Shown in pieces: positions 8,821 through 17,166 of a stretch of 64,000 nucleotides of DNA. Each line of letters opens with the position of its first letter. Position 1 is the first letter of the stretch. Origin of the DNA: Rhodococcus sp. 06-462-5 (lineage in GTDB: Bacteria > Actinomycetota > Actinomycetes > Mycobacteriales > Mycobacteriaceae); contig NZ_NOYD01000008.1 of assembly GCF_002258315.1 (NCBI RefSeq), positions 124,001 to 188,000 of the forward strand. Direction: 5' to 3'. The translations under genes were made by a program, and so were the position numbers. Below the pieces are notes generated by a model. The model had not been told where the DNA came from. It saw only the letters and a program-made list of their open reading frames with translations, and searched no databases.

Positions 8821-9824
8821 CGGACACCCTGTTCTGCGAGCTTGGCGGCGAGCTCGTACAAGCCGCCGAGATCGACACCGTCGGCCAACATCGGCAGCGA
8901 CATCCGCGCGACGTCGAGTTCGTCGAGCGTGGTTGCGCTCTCCACCTGAGCCGAGAGCGTTGCCGCGTGCTCGATCGATTCGGTGAGCAGCCCGGCGAAG
9001 TCCGCCTCGGACAACGTGATTCCGGTCTTGGCGAGACCGTCCGCAATGGCGAGGGCATCGATCTCGCCCTCGGCGATGGCTTCGAGGGACTCGGCGGGCA
9101 AATACGTCGGTTCGGTGCGATTGACGATGACCGTGCCGAGCCGAAGATCGGCCGCCTCGAGCTCACTCACAGCGTCGGCCGTCTCCTGGACCGGCAACGC
9201 CTCGAGCAGCGTCACCAGGTGCACGACGGTGTCGGCCGAGTGCAGCAACCGCACCACGCCCTCGCTCTGTGAACGAACCGGTCCGCCCTTGGCCAGGTCG
9301 GCCATGGCCTTGGTGACGTCCAGGAAGTTTCCGATGCGGCCCGTCGGCGGCGAGTCGACGACGATCTCGTCGTAGATGCGGTTGCCCTTCTTGTCGGTCC
9401 GCACCACACATTCCTTGACCTTGCCGGTGAGCAGCACGTCGCGCAGACCGGGTGCGATGGTCGTCGCGAACTCGATGGCACCGATCTTGCGCATCGCGCG
9501 GCCGGCGAAGCCGAGGTTGTAGAACATCTCGAGGTATTCGAGGAACGCGGTCTCGATGTCGATGGCCAGCGCGTAGACCTCGCCGCCGCCGTCCGCCGAG
9601 GCGACGCGCGTCTCCTGCGGCGGGAGCTGCGGCACGTCGAAGAGCTGCGCGATGCCCTGTCGGCCCTCGACCTCGACCAGCAAAACCCGTCGACCGCCTG
9701 CCGCGAGCGCCAACGCCAATGCGGCAGCGACCGTCGTCTTGCCGGTCCCACCCTTACCGGATACGAAATGCAGCCGCGCGGCGTCTGCCTTCGCCGGCCA
9801 TCCCTCTTCGTTCGCTATGCCCAC
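8817..9824 (-). CDS. ArsA/Get3-like ATPase, first gene of pair (Rv3679-like)
   Basis: A 335-residue ATPase with Walker [20 protein letters not shown], the deviant form with the signature lysine of the ArsA/MinD class, and [17 protein letters not shown] as the Walker B/switch II region. It starts with GTG at 9822-9824 and overlaps the next gene by four bases, so translation is coupled. The acyltransferase-like gene upstream ends 45 bases before it, so the three may be one transcript. Compared with the partner this protein is shorter and has a fuller P-loop. Confidence 0.85.
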   Translation of the reverse strand: MGIANEEGWPAKADAARLHFVSGKGGTGKTTVAAALALALAAGGRRVLLVEVEGRQGIAQLFDVPQLPPQETRVASADGGGEVYALAIDIETAFLEYLEMFYNLGFAGRAMRKIGAIEFATTIAPGLRDVLLTGKVKECVVRTDKKGNRIYDEIVVDSPPTGRIGNFLDVTKAMADLAKGGPVRSQSEGVVRLLHSADTVVHLVTLLEALPVQETADAVSELEAADLRLGTVIVNRTEPTYLPAESLEAIAEGEIDALAIADGLAKTGITLSEADFAGLLTESIEHAATLSAQVESATTLDELDVARMSLPMLADGVDLGGLYELAAKLAEQGVR

Positions 9825-9869
9825 ACCCCGACCATATAGAGGTCGTCCCCGGGCGTCCGACCGAAGTCT

Positions 9870-11225
9870 CTAACTCTGTCCGGAGTGTCGGCGGAGTCGG
9901 TCGACCAATCCCTGTGTGTACGCGTCGAGATCCGGAACTGCGTCGGGACAGGCGACCAACGCGATCGTCACCATGTCGCCGAGACCGAAGAAACCGTGAG
10001 CGAGACACCGGCCGTCTTCGAGAAACCCGAAACCCGCCGAGAAGCGCGCGACGGCACCGCACAGCTCGAGGTCCGCGCGGCCACGGTCCACACTGACCAC
10101 GGTTGTCTGAGCGCCGACGCGCGACGGAGAGCGGTCGTGTTTTCGGAATCGGCGGCCTTGTACGAATCGGACGATCGGCGCAGGCACCCGCTCGTCCGCA
10201 CGGGCGATGCGAAGCAGTGGTGCGGCCGTCACTCTGGCTCGTTCGGCCGTGAGCGACCCAGTGATCAGCTCGGCCCGCTTTGCGAGATCGGGTTCGCCGA
10301 CGTGGAGGTCGACCGTTCCGACCACCGCACGATTCGCTGCAGGCCACTCCACGTCGCGAGGCAGGGCCATCGGGACGAACGCCGCAACGGTGCCTCCGGT
10401 CTCGGACAATGTCCTGCGACCGTCGCCGAGATACCGATCGAGACACGAGCCGACGGCGCAGAGAGCGGACACCGTCACCGACGCGGCACCCACGCGGACT
10501 TCCGTCATCTGCATCGGCACTATGCGGACGACTCGATACGGCCCCACGGCCCGGTTCAGCGACGTGGCGGGCACCGACGGCGGGCCGGGCGGCGCTCCCC
10601 GGTAGGCGCGAATCGCGCGGCGGGCCTCCCACCGCGATCGAACGAGATCCACCGGTGCCCGGACCACCGCACCGAGAACGCCGACGACGGGGTTCTCCCG
10701 CTCGGGCTCGGTCTCCGGAGACGGTGCCGCACCTGTCGCAGACAGCGGATCGAACAGTGCGCGAACCATCTTCGAGACGCCGAGGCCATCGGTCAGGGCG
10801 TGCCCGACCTGCAGTATCACCACCGTGACCGCACCCTGTATCAGCGGAGCAGAACCGATTCCACGCACCACGTGCAAGTGCCAGGAGTGCTCTCGGAGAT
10901 CGAGACGGGTACGAAGCAGGTCACCCATCAAGGCCTCGAAATCGGCCCAGGGCGCACCGCCGAGATCGTGATCGGACATCCGTTCGGCCAGCGGGGATGT
11001 ATCGGGCACCCATCGCGGATAGTCGAGGTTCAGCGGTGCCTCCCGAAGCCGCAGTCCCAGGCCGGGAACGAGCGGTGCGCGGGCCTCCATGTGCGCGACG
11101 ACCTCGTCGAACGAGGGCGCGGGGCGATCGACCGAGTCGAACGCCGTCAAGGAGAACTGGTCTCGAGAATCACCGCGGTCACGCGCGAAGTGGTAGATGG
11201 CGTCCTTGATATCCAGCCGATCCAT
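9870..11225 (-). CDS. WS/DGAT-like acyltransferase with altered active-site motif
   Basis: A 451-residue protein with the two-lobed condensation-type fold of wax ester synthase/diacylglycerol acyltransferases: N-terminal MDRLDIKDAIYHFARDRGD, a conserved LDLREHSWHLHVVRG, and a C-terminal region with VPMALPRDV. The family motif HHxxxDG reads VGHALTDGLG: the catalytic second histidine and the DG are kept, the first histidine is glycine. Such changes occur in actinobacterial paralogues of uncertain activity. Acyl-CoA-dependent ester formation is therefore likely but unproven. The start MDRLDIKD was chosen; the preceding residues overlap the start region of the divergent DUF4177 gene. Confidence 0.7.
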   Translation of the reverse strand: MDRLDIKDAIYHFARDRGDSRDQFSLTAFDSVDRPAPSFDEVVAHMEARAPLVPGLGLRLREAPLNLDYPRWVPDTSPLAERMSDHDLGGAPWADFEALMGDLLRTRLDLREHSWHLHVVRGIGSAPLIQGAVTVVILQVGHALTDGLGVSKMVRALFDPLSATGAAPSPETEPERENPVVGVLGAVVRAPVDLVRSRWEARRAIRAYRGAPPGPPSVPATSLNRAVGPYRVVRIVPMQMTEVRVGAASVTVSALCAVGSCLDRYLGDGRRTLSETGGTVAAFVPMALPRDVEWPAANRAVVGTVDLHVGEPDLAKRAELITGSLTAERARVTAAPLLRIARADERVPAPIVRFVQGRRFRKHDRSPSRVGAQTTVVSVDRGRADLELCGAVARFSAGFGFLEDGRCLAHGFFGLGDMVTIALVACPDAVPDLDAYTQGLVDRLRRHSGQS

Positions 11226-11272
11226 GCGACGACTGTAGTTCCGGCCCCGCGCGGGCGATAGACTCAACAGTC

Positions 11273-11440
11273 ATGAGCGAAAAGATCATCTGGGAGTACT
11301 TCACCGCACCGGTCCTGATTCACGCCACCAAGCAGATTCTCGACAACTACGGCTCCGAGGGCTGGGAGCTCGTCACGATCATGGCGGGACCCAACGGCGG
11401 CGACACATTGGTCGCGTACTTCAAGCGCCCGAAGGCCTGA
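11273..11440 (+). CDS. Small DUF4177 protein
   Basis: A 55-residue protein starting MSEKIIWEYFTAPV and ending DTLVAYFKRPKA, with the conserved centre DNYGSEGWELVTIM that marks DUF4177. It begins 47 bases from the divergent acyltransferase gene and ends 4 bases before the RidA gene, so the two are one operon. This tiny gene next to RidA, the MBL-fold protein and CRP is a stable feature in Mycobacteriales. Function unknown. Confidence 0.85.
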   Translation: MSEKIIWEYFTAPVLIHATKQILDNYGSEGWELVTIMAGPNGGDTLVAYFKRPKA

Positions 11441-11444
11441 GCGC

Positions 11445-11903
11445 GTGGCGAAGTGGAGTGAACGACTGTCCGAGCTGGGCATCGAGCTGCCCGACGTCGT
11501 CCCGCCGCTGGCGGCCTACGTCCCGGCGGTGCAGGTCGGCTCGCTCGTCCACACCTCCGGCCAGTTGCCGATCGTGGACGGAAACCTGACGTCCGCGGGC
11601 AAGGTCGGCGGCGACGTGACCGCTGACGACGCCACCGCTGCGGCACGTATCTGCGCCCTGAACGCGCTCGCCGCCGTGCACGCGCTCGTCGGCATCGATT
11701 CGGTGGCCCGGGTGATCAAGGCGGTCGGGTTCGTCGCGTCCGCGCCGGGATTCACCGGTCAGCCCGGGGTGATCAACGGGGCGTCGAACGTCATCGGTGA
11801 GATCTTCGGCGATGCGGGCAAGCATGCGCGCTCGGCTGTGGGAGTGGCCGAACTGCCCCTCGGCGCTTCGGTGGAAGTGGAGCTCATCGTCGAACTGCGC
11901 TGA
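11445..11903 (+). CDS. RidA/YjgF-family protein (Rv3678c-like)
   Basis: A 152-residue RidA-like protein, longer than the classical 130, matching the actinobacterial YjgF/LPSP variant: VQVGSLVHTSGQLPIVDG, ICALNALAAVHALVG, VGFVASAPGFTGQPGVINGASN, and the end VGVAELPLGASVEVELIVEL. Classical RidA removes reactive enamines formed by PLP enzymes; the arginine that carries this activity lies in the segment AGKHARSAVGVAELP, where an arginine is present (HARSAVG). It starts with GTG at 11445, directly after the DUF4177 gene. Confidence 0.85.
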   Translation: MAKWSERLSELGIELPDVVPPLAAYVPAVQVGSLVHTSGQLPIVDGNLTSAGKVGGDVTADDATAAARICALNALAAVHALVGIDSVARVIKAVGFVASAPGFTGQPGVINGASNVIGEIFGDAGKHARSAVGVAELPLGASVEVELIVELR

Positions 11904-11906
11904 CGC

Positions 11907-11952
11907 GCAGTGGTGTGTTTGTGTGCCCTCCGGGGCACTCGACCACGCCACT
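11907..11952. repeat. Palindromic intergenic repeat, family A copy 2 (imperfect)
   Basis: It resembles the element at 4621-4668: GCAGTGGTG at the left end, a GTGTGCCC...GGGGCAC centre and CCACGCCACTG at the right end. Arms pair with mismatches. It starts 3 bases after the RidA stop codon. Confidence 0.5.
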
Positions 11953-12013
11953 GGGGCGCAGCCGCACATGTCACTGGGGCGCAGCCGCACATGTCACTGG
12001 GGCGCAGCCGCAC
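11949..12013. repeat. 23-bp tandem repeat, 2.8 copies, at the 3' end of the oxidoreductase gene
   Basis: The unit CACTGGGGCGCAGCCGCACA plus TGT occurs at 11949, 11972 and (incomplete) 11995, with no mismatch until 12013. The stop codon and last residues of the minus-strand oxidoreductase lie in the repeat. It also touches the right end of the family A palindrome. Confidence 0.8.
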
Positions 12014-12848
12014 TGATCACCTTCTGCAGGTGCAGGCCTCGGTGTACCGAGCATTCGTGATCGACACCCTTTTCGACCGACTCCAGGAATCCGTCCAGCA
12101 GAACGGCGAAGCAGTCGGTCGACGAGGTCGATCGATCGGTGAGTGCCTCGACTCCGTCGGTGCCGCTGAGTTCTATCCGCATCAGCGACGGCATGATCGG
12201 CGTCCGCAACGACAACTGCACCGTGCTGCGGGCCCCGCCTTCGTGCTCGAGCAGCACCGTCCAGCTGTCCGACGCAACCTCGCGGTGTGAATAGGCAACG
12301 CGTGCAATGGTTCCCAGCGCCGCGTCGAGTAGATCGAACACGTGTGGCCCGATGTCGAGGATCGCTCCGTCGTCGTGTCGCCATTGGGAGTTCGCATACG
12401 CTCCGCCGAGGACGGCACCGGAGAACCACGTTCCCGAGCCCGCGGCCCACGGTCGTCCGGCGGCCGCGTCGAGGAATTGCCTTGTCTCCGGGGCGAACCG
12501 GAGAGTCAGCGTCACCATCGAGCGCACGCCTGCTGCCGTCACCGCCGAGGCCAGTTCCTCGGCCTCGGCCACTGTTGCGGCAATCGGCTTGTCCAACAAC
12601 ACATGTTTGCCTGCCTGCACCGCGCGGAGCGCGTACCCGGATTGCACGGCCGGTGGTACCGCGAAGGCCACCGTGTCGACCGCGTCGAGCAATGCATCGA
12701 ACGATTCGAAGACCGGTGCCCCCATCTCGGCCGCCGCCTCGGGCCGTCGGGCCCACACTCCGGCGAAGTCGACGCCCGGATGAGCGAGCAGCGAGGGGGC
12801 TTGAGTCTTGCGAGCCCAGGGGCCCGCTCCGACGAGTCCGATCTTCAT
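11994..12848 (-). CDS. Gfo/Idh/MocA-family oxidoreductase
   Basis: A 284-residue NAD(P)-dependent oxidoreductase: Rossmann glycine motif LVGAGPWARKTQAP, the family lysine in HVLLDKPIAATVAEA (EKP variant DKP), and a C-terminal alpha/beta domain with DDGAILDIGPHVFDLLDAALG carrying the active-site D and H. It is shorter than typical members (330-390), with a trimmed C-terminus, and its last residues SAAAPQ are encoded by a tandem repeat, so the end may have been reshaped. It is divergent from the MBL-fold gene (58-bp gap). Substrate unknown, probably a sugar or cyclitol. Confidence 0.82.
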   Translation of the reverse strand: MKIGLVGAGPWARKTQAPSLLAHPGVDFAGVWARRPEAAAEMGAPVFESFDALLDAVDTVAFAVPPAVQSGYALRAVQAGKHVLLDKPIAATVAEAEELASAVTAAGVRSMVTLTLRFAPETRQFLDAAAGRPWAAGSGTWFSGAVLGGAYANSQWRHDDGAILDIGPHVFDLLDAALGTIARVAYSHREVASDSWTVLLEHEGGARSTVQLSLRTPIMPSLMRIELSGTDGVEALTDRSTSSTDCFAVLLDGFLESVEKGVDHECSVHRGLHLQKVISAAAPQ

Positions 12849-12906
12849 GAGTATCGACGGTAGTCCTCGTGGACATCTCCCGGAGCAGGCGACCTACAGT
12901 ACTTTC

Positions 12907-13698
12907 ATGGCCGTCTCGAACCCCCAGCATCCCGCGTACGGACTACTCCGGCAGGTGACGCCCACCGCGTCGGTTCTGCTCGCCGACAACCCGGGCAAGA
13001 TGACCCTCGATGGAACGAACACCTGGATTCTCCAGGCACCGGGGTCCGAGGAGTGCATCGTCGTCGATCCGGGGCCGAAGGATCGAGCCCACCTCGACGC
13101 CGTCGCCGCGTCGGGCACGGTGGTGCTGACCCTGGTGACCCATCGCCACGCCGATCACACCGGTGGGCTGAAGCGTTTTCACCGCAAGACGTCGGCTCCG
13201 GTGCGGGCGGTCGGGGAGAAGTTCCTGCATGGGGACGGTGCTGCTCTGACCCACGGCGAGGTCATCGAGGCCGCGGGGCTTCGGATCGAGGTTCTGCACA
13301 CGCCCGGGCACACCGCTGATTCGGTGAGTTTCGTGCTCGACGACGCGATCCTGACGGGAGATACCGTCCTCGGCCGCGGCACCACGGTGCTCGACCCGAA
13401 GGACGGCTCGCTCACGGATTATCTGCAGTCGTTGGATCGGCTCGAAGCGGCAGGCGCGGGGAAGACCGTGCTTCCCGGTCACGGGCCGGAGTTGCCGGAC
13501 ACCGCCGAGGTGGCGCGGGCGTATCGCGCTCACCGTCGGCAGCGGTTGGATCAGGTTCGCTCGGCGCTCGTCGAACTCGGCGAGAACGCGAAACCGATGC
13601 AGGTGGTGCGGCACGTCTATGCGGACGTGGACAAGAAGTTGTGGCCTGCTGCGCGGATGTCGGTCAAGACGCAGCTGGCCTACCTCCGCGAGAGCTAG
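12907..13698 (+). CDS. MBL-fold metallohydrolase (Rv3677c-like)
   Basis: A 263-residue metallo-beta-lactamase-fold hydrolase with the metal motif THRHADHTGG (HxHxDH), a second metal ligand in HTPGHTADS, bridging aspartate in ILTGDTVLG, and final histidine in LPGHGPELPD. A C-terminal helical region (YRAHRRQRLDQVRSAL) matches the LACTB2/RNase-like branch, so an endoribonuclease activity is possible. The ATG at 12907 was chosen. It converges on the CRP gene. Confidence 0.85.
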   Translation: MAVSNPQHPAYGLLRQVTPTASVLLADNPGKMTLDGTNTWILQAPGSEECIVVDPGPKDRAHLDAVAASGTVVLTLVTHRHADHTGGLKRFHRKTSAPVRAVGEKFLHGDGAALTHGEVIEAAGLRIEVLHTPGHTADSVSFVLDDAILTGDTVLGRGTTVLDPKDGSLTDYLQSLDRLEAAGAGKTVLPGHGPELPDTAEVARAYRAHRRQRLDQVRSALVELGENAKPMQVVRHVYADVDKKLWPAARMSVKTQLAYLRES

Positions 13699-13725
13699 CG
13701 AGCTGCTGTCCCGACGGAACTCGGC

Positions 13726-14400
13726 CTAGCGAGCTCTGCGGGCCAGACGCTCGGAGTCCGAGATCAGCACGGACTTGCCTTCGAGGCGCAGCCATCCGCG
13801 GTGCGCGAAGTCGGCCAGTGCTTTGTTGACGGTCTCGCGAGAGGCACCGACGAGCTGGGCGATCTCTTCCTGCGTCAGGTCGTGGGTGACGCGCAGCGAG
13901 CCCGCTTCCTGGGTGCCGAATCGCTGGGCCAGCTGCAGCAGCGCCTTCGCGACGCGTCCGGGAACGTCGGTGAAGATGAGGTCGGCCAGGTTGTTGTTGG
14001 TGCGACGCAACCGGCGGGCCAGTACGCGCAGCAACTGCTCGGCGATCTCGGGGCGCTGGTCGATCCAGTCCTTGAGTGCAGCTCGGTCCATGCTGACCGC
14101 GCGCACCTCGGTGACCGTGGTGGCCGAGGACGTACGGGGGCCGGGATCGAAGATCGACAGCTCACCGAACATGTCCGACGGTCCCATGATCGTCAGCAGG
14201 TTCTCGCGTCCGTCGGGGGAGCGTCGCCCGAGCTTGATCTTGCCGGAAACGATGATGTAGAGCCGGTCTCCGGGCTCACCCTCGTTGAACACCACGTGTC
14301 CACGGGGGAAATCGACAGGCTGCAGCTGCTTCGTCAGTGCCGCAACCGCAGAGGGTTCGACTCCTTGGAAGATGCCGGCCCGTGCCAGGACGTCGTCCAC
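13726..14400 (-). CDS. glxR: CRP/FNR-family global regulator (GlxR / Rv3676 CRP)
   Basis: A 224-residue regulator with an N-terminal cyclic-nucleotide domain ([39 protein letters not shown], where GELS and RTSSA form the phosphate-binding cassette) and a C-terminal winged helix with recognition helix SRETVNKAL. The sequence is almost that of mycobacterial CRP and corynebacterial GlxR, which bind TGTGA-N6-TCACA. A perfect copy of that site lies upstream of acs at 25504-25519. The upstream region of about 270 bp has no other gene. Confidence 0.95.
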   Translation of the reverse strand: MDDVLARAGIFQGVEPSAVAALTKQLQPVDFPRGHVVFNEGEPGDRLYIIVSGKIKLGRRSPDGRENLLTIMGPSDMFGELSIFDPGPRTSSATTVTEVRAVSMDRAALKDWIDQRPEIAEQLLRVLARRLRRTNNNLADLIFTDVPGRVAKALLQLAQRFGTQEAGSLRVTHDLTQEEIAQLVGASRETVNKALADFAHRGWLRLEGKSVLISDSERLARRAR

Positions 14401-14667
14401 TTGCGCTCCTTTTGGGATGTCGGTGACGCGGCAACCCGCACCACCGAAAGCGTTTGTACACAGTTCGTGCCATACACCGAACTGCGGTGCAGTTCAGGCG
14501 TCGACGCCGACCAGATGATCAAACACAACAATTACCTCAGGGGAGTCTACTTCGAGTCGGTGGAAACCGAGTGATCGACGCCACCACAGGTTGCCAGAGG
14601 TCTCGGGTGTGTGTTCCCGTTCACCCGAAATTCATCGAAATTACGACCAATGGGACGAAACGTGCGC

Positions 14668-14937
14668 TCAGCTGGCTCGTTGGTCGACCATGCCGTCGCG
14701 CGTGTCGACCGTCCGCGGCGGGGTCTGGCGGCGCTTGCGGGTGTTGAACCGGGCCAACGCGTGCGGGAAGCCCTCGTTCGCCAGAGTGGCGACCTCGGAC
14801 GTGCTCGCCTGATCGAGGAACTCCTGCACTTCCTGCTCCCGGACGCCGAGCTTGCTGAGCCGGAACTCGACGCGTTCCATCGCGAGTGCGAAGAGCATGA
14901 GTAGTACCGGAAAGAGCACCACGGCGAGTCCTTGCAT
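14668..14937 (-). CDS. Small membrane protein (Rv3675-like)
   Basis: An 89-residue protein with one N-terminal membrane helix ([17 protein letters not shown]) and a charged cytosolic region with [19 protein letters not shown] protein of this shape sits between crp and nth throughout Mycobacteriales. No function is known to me. It ends about 270 bp upstream of the crp start on the same strand. Confidence 0.75.
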   Translation of the reverse strand: MQGLAVVLFPVLLMLFALAMERVEFRLSKLGVREQEVQEFLDQASTSEVATLANEGFPHALARFNTRKRRQTPPRTVDTRDGMVDQRAS

Positions 14938-15029
14938 ACCGGCCAGTTAACACCGAAAAGGTCTCGATACAAACACAGCCCACTCCTGCCGCGAGGAACG
15001 TTACGCATTCTTGTCCGTACAGTTGTGGA

Positions 15030-15797
15030 GTGGATTCGACAGCTCCGAAACGCCCCGACGTGCGCAAACGCGAGGAGACTCACCTCGGGCTCGTGCGCCG
15101 AGCTCGGCGGATGAACCGGGCGTTGAACACGGCCTTCCCGCATGTGTACTGCGAACTGGACTTCACAACGCCCCTCGAACTCGCCGTCGCGACCATCCTG
15201 TCCGCGCAGTGCACCGACAAGCGCGTCAACATGGTCACCCCGGCACTGTTCGTGAAATACCGCACAGCTCGCGACTACGCCGAGGCCGACCGCACCGAGC
15301 TCGAGGAGTACATCCGCACCACGGGGTTCTACCGAAACAAGGCGAACTCGCTGATCGGACTCGGGCAGAAGTTGCTGGAGAACTTCGACGGCGAGGTGCC
15401 GGCAACATTGAAGGATCTCGTCACGCTTCCCGGGATCGGCCGCAAGACGGCCAACGTCGTGCTCGGCAATGCCTTCGATGTTCCGGGAATCACCGTCGAC
15501 ACCCATTTCGGACGGCTGGTGCGGCGGTGGCAGTGGACCGAGGAGGAAGACCCGGTCAAGGTCGAGCACGCCGTCGGCGCACTCATCGAACGCAAGGAGT
15601 GGACGCTGCTCTCGCATCGAGTCATCTTTCACGGTCGACGCGTCTGCCACGCTCGTACCCCCGCATGTGGGGTGTGCGTCCTCGCCAAGGACTGCCCCTC
15701 CTACGGGACCGGGCCGACCGACCCCGCCGCCGCCGCCGCGTTGGTGAAGGGCCCGGAAACCGATCACCTCCTCGCCCTCGCCGGAATCGTGCCGTGA
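15030..15797 (+). CDS. nth: Endonuclease III (DNA glycosylase/AP lyase)
   Basis: A 255-residue base-excision repair enzyme for oxidised pyrimidines. It carries [11 protein letters not shown], the helix-hairpin-helix [13 protein letters not shown] with the catalytic lysine after GIGR, the catalytic aspartate in TVDTHFGRL, and the 4Fe-4S loop C-x6-C-x2-C-x5-C ([17 protein letters not shown]). The GTG at 15030 is the chosen start. The TGA stop overlaps the GTG of the next gene, opening a four-gene operon ending in marP. Confidence 0.97.
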   Translation: MDSTAPKRPDVRKREETHLGLVRRARRMNRALNTAFPHVYCELDFTTPLELAVATILSAQCTDKRVNMVTPALFVKYRTARDYAEADRTELEEYIRTTGFYRNKANSLIGLGQKLLENFDGEVPATLKDLVTLPGIGRKTANVVLGNAFDVPGITVDTHFGRLVRRWQWTEEEDPVKVEHAVGALIERKEWTLLSHRVIFHGRRVCHARTPACGVCVLAKDCPSYGTGPTDPAAAAALVKGPETDHLLALAGIVP

Positions 15798-16456
15798 ACA
15801 GATCTGCTCTGCGGTGGTCACTGGTCGCTCTGATCCTGGTGGTCGGGATGGTCTACGCGCTGTGGCCCCGCAGCGACGGGCCGACCGCGCAGCCCACGGA
15901 TTCTCCCGGCCTCGGGCAGCGAGCCCCGGGCACGGACGAGCGTCGCGCAGCCGACAACCCCGAGGCCCTCGCTCCGCTACGGCAAGACGCAGGCCTGGCC
16001 GCATGTCCGACGCCGTCCGGTGCTGCATCCGGTCCGCTGACCGGCATCACCCTCGAATGCATCGGCGACGGCTCGTACGTCGACCTCGGCCAGGCACTCG
16101 CGGGCCGCCCCGCCCTGCTCAACATCTGGGCGTACTGGTGCGGGCCCTGCGCCGAAGAGCTGCCCTACCTGCAGCAGTACTCCGAACGGGCGGGCGAGAA
16201 GATCGAGGTCCTGACGGTCCACAACGACGCCAACGAAGCCAACGGCCTGACTCGGCTCACCGATTACGGCATCACTCTGCCCGGCGTTCAGGACGGGGCG
16301 GGCAGGGTCGTCGCCGCCGTGGGAGCGCCCAACGTGCTCCCCGTTTCCGTTTTGATATCTGCGGATGGCACTGTCGCCAAGGTGCTGCCACAACCCTTCC
16401 GGAGCGTCGACGACATCGCCGACGCCGTCCGCGTGAACCTCGGAGTCGACTCGTGA
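15794..16456 (+). CDS. Membrane-anchored thioredoxin-like protein (TlpA/ResA type, Rv3673c-like)
   Basis: A 220-residue protein with an N-terminal membrane anchor ([19 protein letters not shown]), a proline-rich linker, and a thioredoxin fold with [13 protein letters not shown] (CxxC) and cis-proline region VLPVSVLI. It probably reduces or forms disulfides outside the membrane. The linker contains two further cysteines (C in AACPTP and LECIG). Because MarP, two genes on, needs a disulfide, a shared role is plausible (inference). GTG start overlaps the nth stop by 4 bp. Confidence 0.87.
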   Translation: MNRSALRWSLVALILVVGMVYALWPRSDGPTAQPTDSPGLGQRAPGTDERRAADNPEALAPLRQDAGLAACPTPSGAASGPLTGITLECIGDGSYVDLGQALAGRPALLNIWAYWCGPCAEELPYLQQYSERAGEKIEVLTVHNDANEANGLTRLTDYGITLPGVQDGAGRVVAAVGAPNVLPVSVLISADGTVAKVLPQPFRSVDDIADAVRVNLGVDS

Positions 16457-17166
16457 CCGCACCCGACTGGCTCGGGCGCATGCTCGACGTCGCAGGCAGG
16501 GCGGGCGGTCTGATCGACACCACCGGGACCAACCCCGTGCTGCAGCGTCAAGCACCGCCGTCCGACCGACCGCGGTCCGCCGCTGTGCTGGTGCTGTTCG
16601 GCGGCACACCCGTCGCCGATCCCGGTGCACCCGGCGGACTGCCTGCCGACGCCGACGTCCTGCTGACCCAGCGTGCGTCGACGCTGCGAGATCACAGCGG
16701 GCAGATCGCCTTTCCCGGTGGGGCAACCGACCCGGGCGACGACGGCCCGATCGGCACGGCACTGCGTGAGGCGCAGGAGGAAACCGGACTCGACCCGGCA
16801 GGCGTCGTCCCGCTGGCGACGATGCCCGGAATTTACGTTCCGCCCTCACGCTTCGACGTGGTTCCGGTGCTCTCGTACTGGGAGCGGCCGACCCCGGTGC
16901 GTGTCGTCGATCCCGGCGAGACCGAGCGAGTGGTGCGAGTTCCGTTGCGCGAGTTGCTCGATCCGAACAACAGATTTCAGGTGCGCCACCCCGCGGGCTA
17001 CCAGGGTCCCGCGTTCGCTGTGCAGGGAATGCTGGTGTGGGGCTTCACGGGCGGTATCCTGGCGGGTCTGCTGGCTGTATCGGGCTGGGAGCCCGAGTGG
17101 GACACGGGGGACGTACGCGATCTGGAGGCCAGCTTGACTGCGGTAGGAGCGAGGCTCGATCGGTGA
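16453..17166 (+). CDS. Nudix hydrolase, CoA pyrophosphatase-like (Rv3672c-like)
   Basis: A 237-residue Nudix enzyme. The UPF0035/NudL signature LLTQRASTLRDHSGQIAFPG precedes the Nudix box (ALREAQEETGL), so the likely substrates are CoA and its derivatives. The C-terminus has VWGFTGGILAGLL, a hydrophobic stretch common in this branch. Start GTG at 16453 and stop TGA at 17164-17166 both overlap neighbouring genes by four bases. Confidence 0.88.
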   Translation: MTAPDWLGRMLDVAGRAGGLIDTTGTNPVLQRQAPPSDRPRSAAVLVLFGGTPVADPGAPGGLPADADVLLTQRASTLRDHSGQIAFPGGATDPGDDGPIGTALREAQEETGLDPAGVVPLATMPGIYVPPSRFDVVPVLSYWERPTPVRVVDPGETERVVRVPLRELLDPNNRFQVRHPAGYQGPAFAVQGMLVWGFTGGILAGLLAVSGWEPEWDTGDVRDLEASLTAVGARLDR

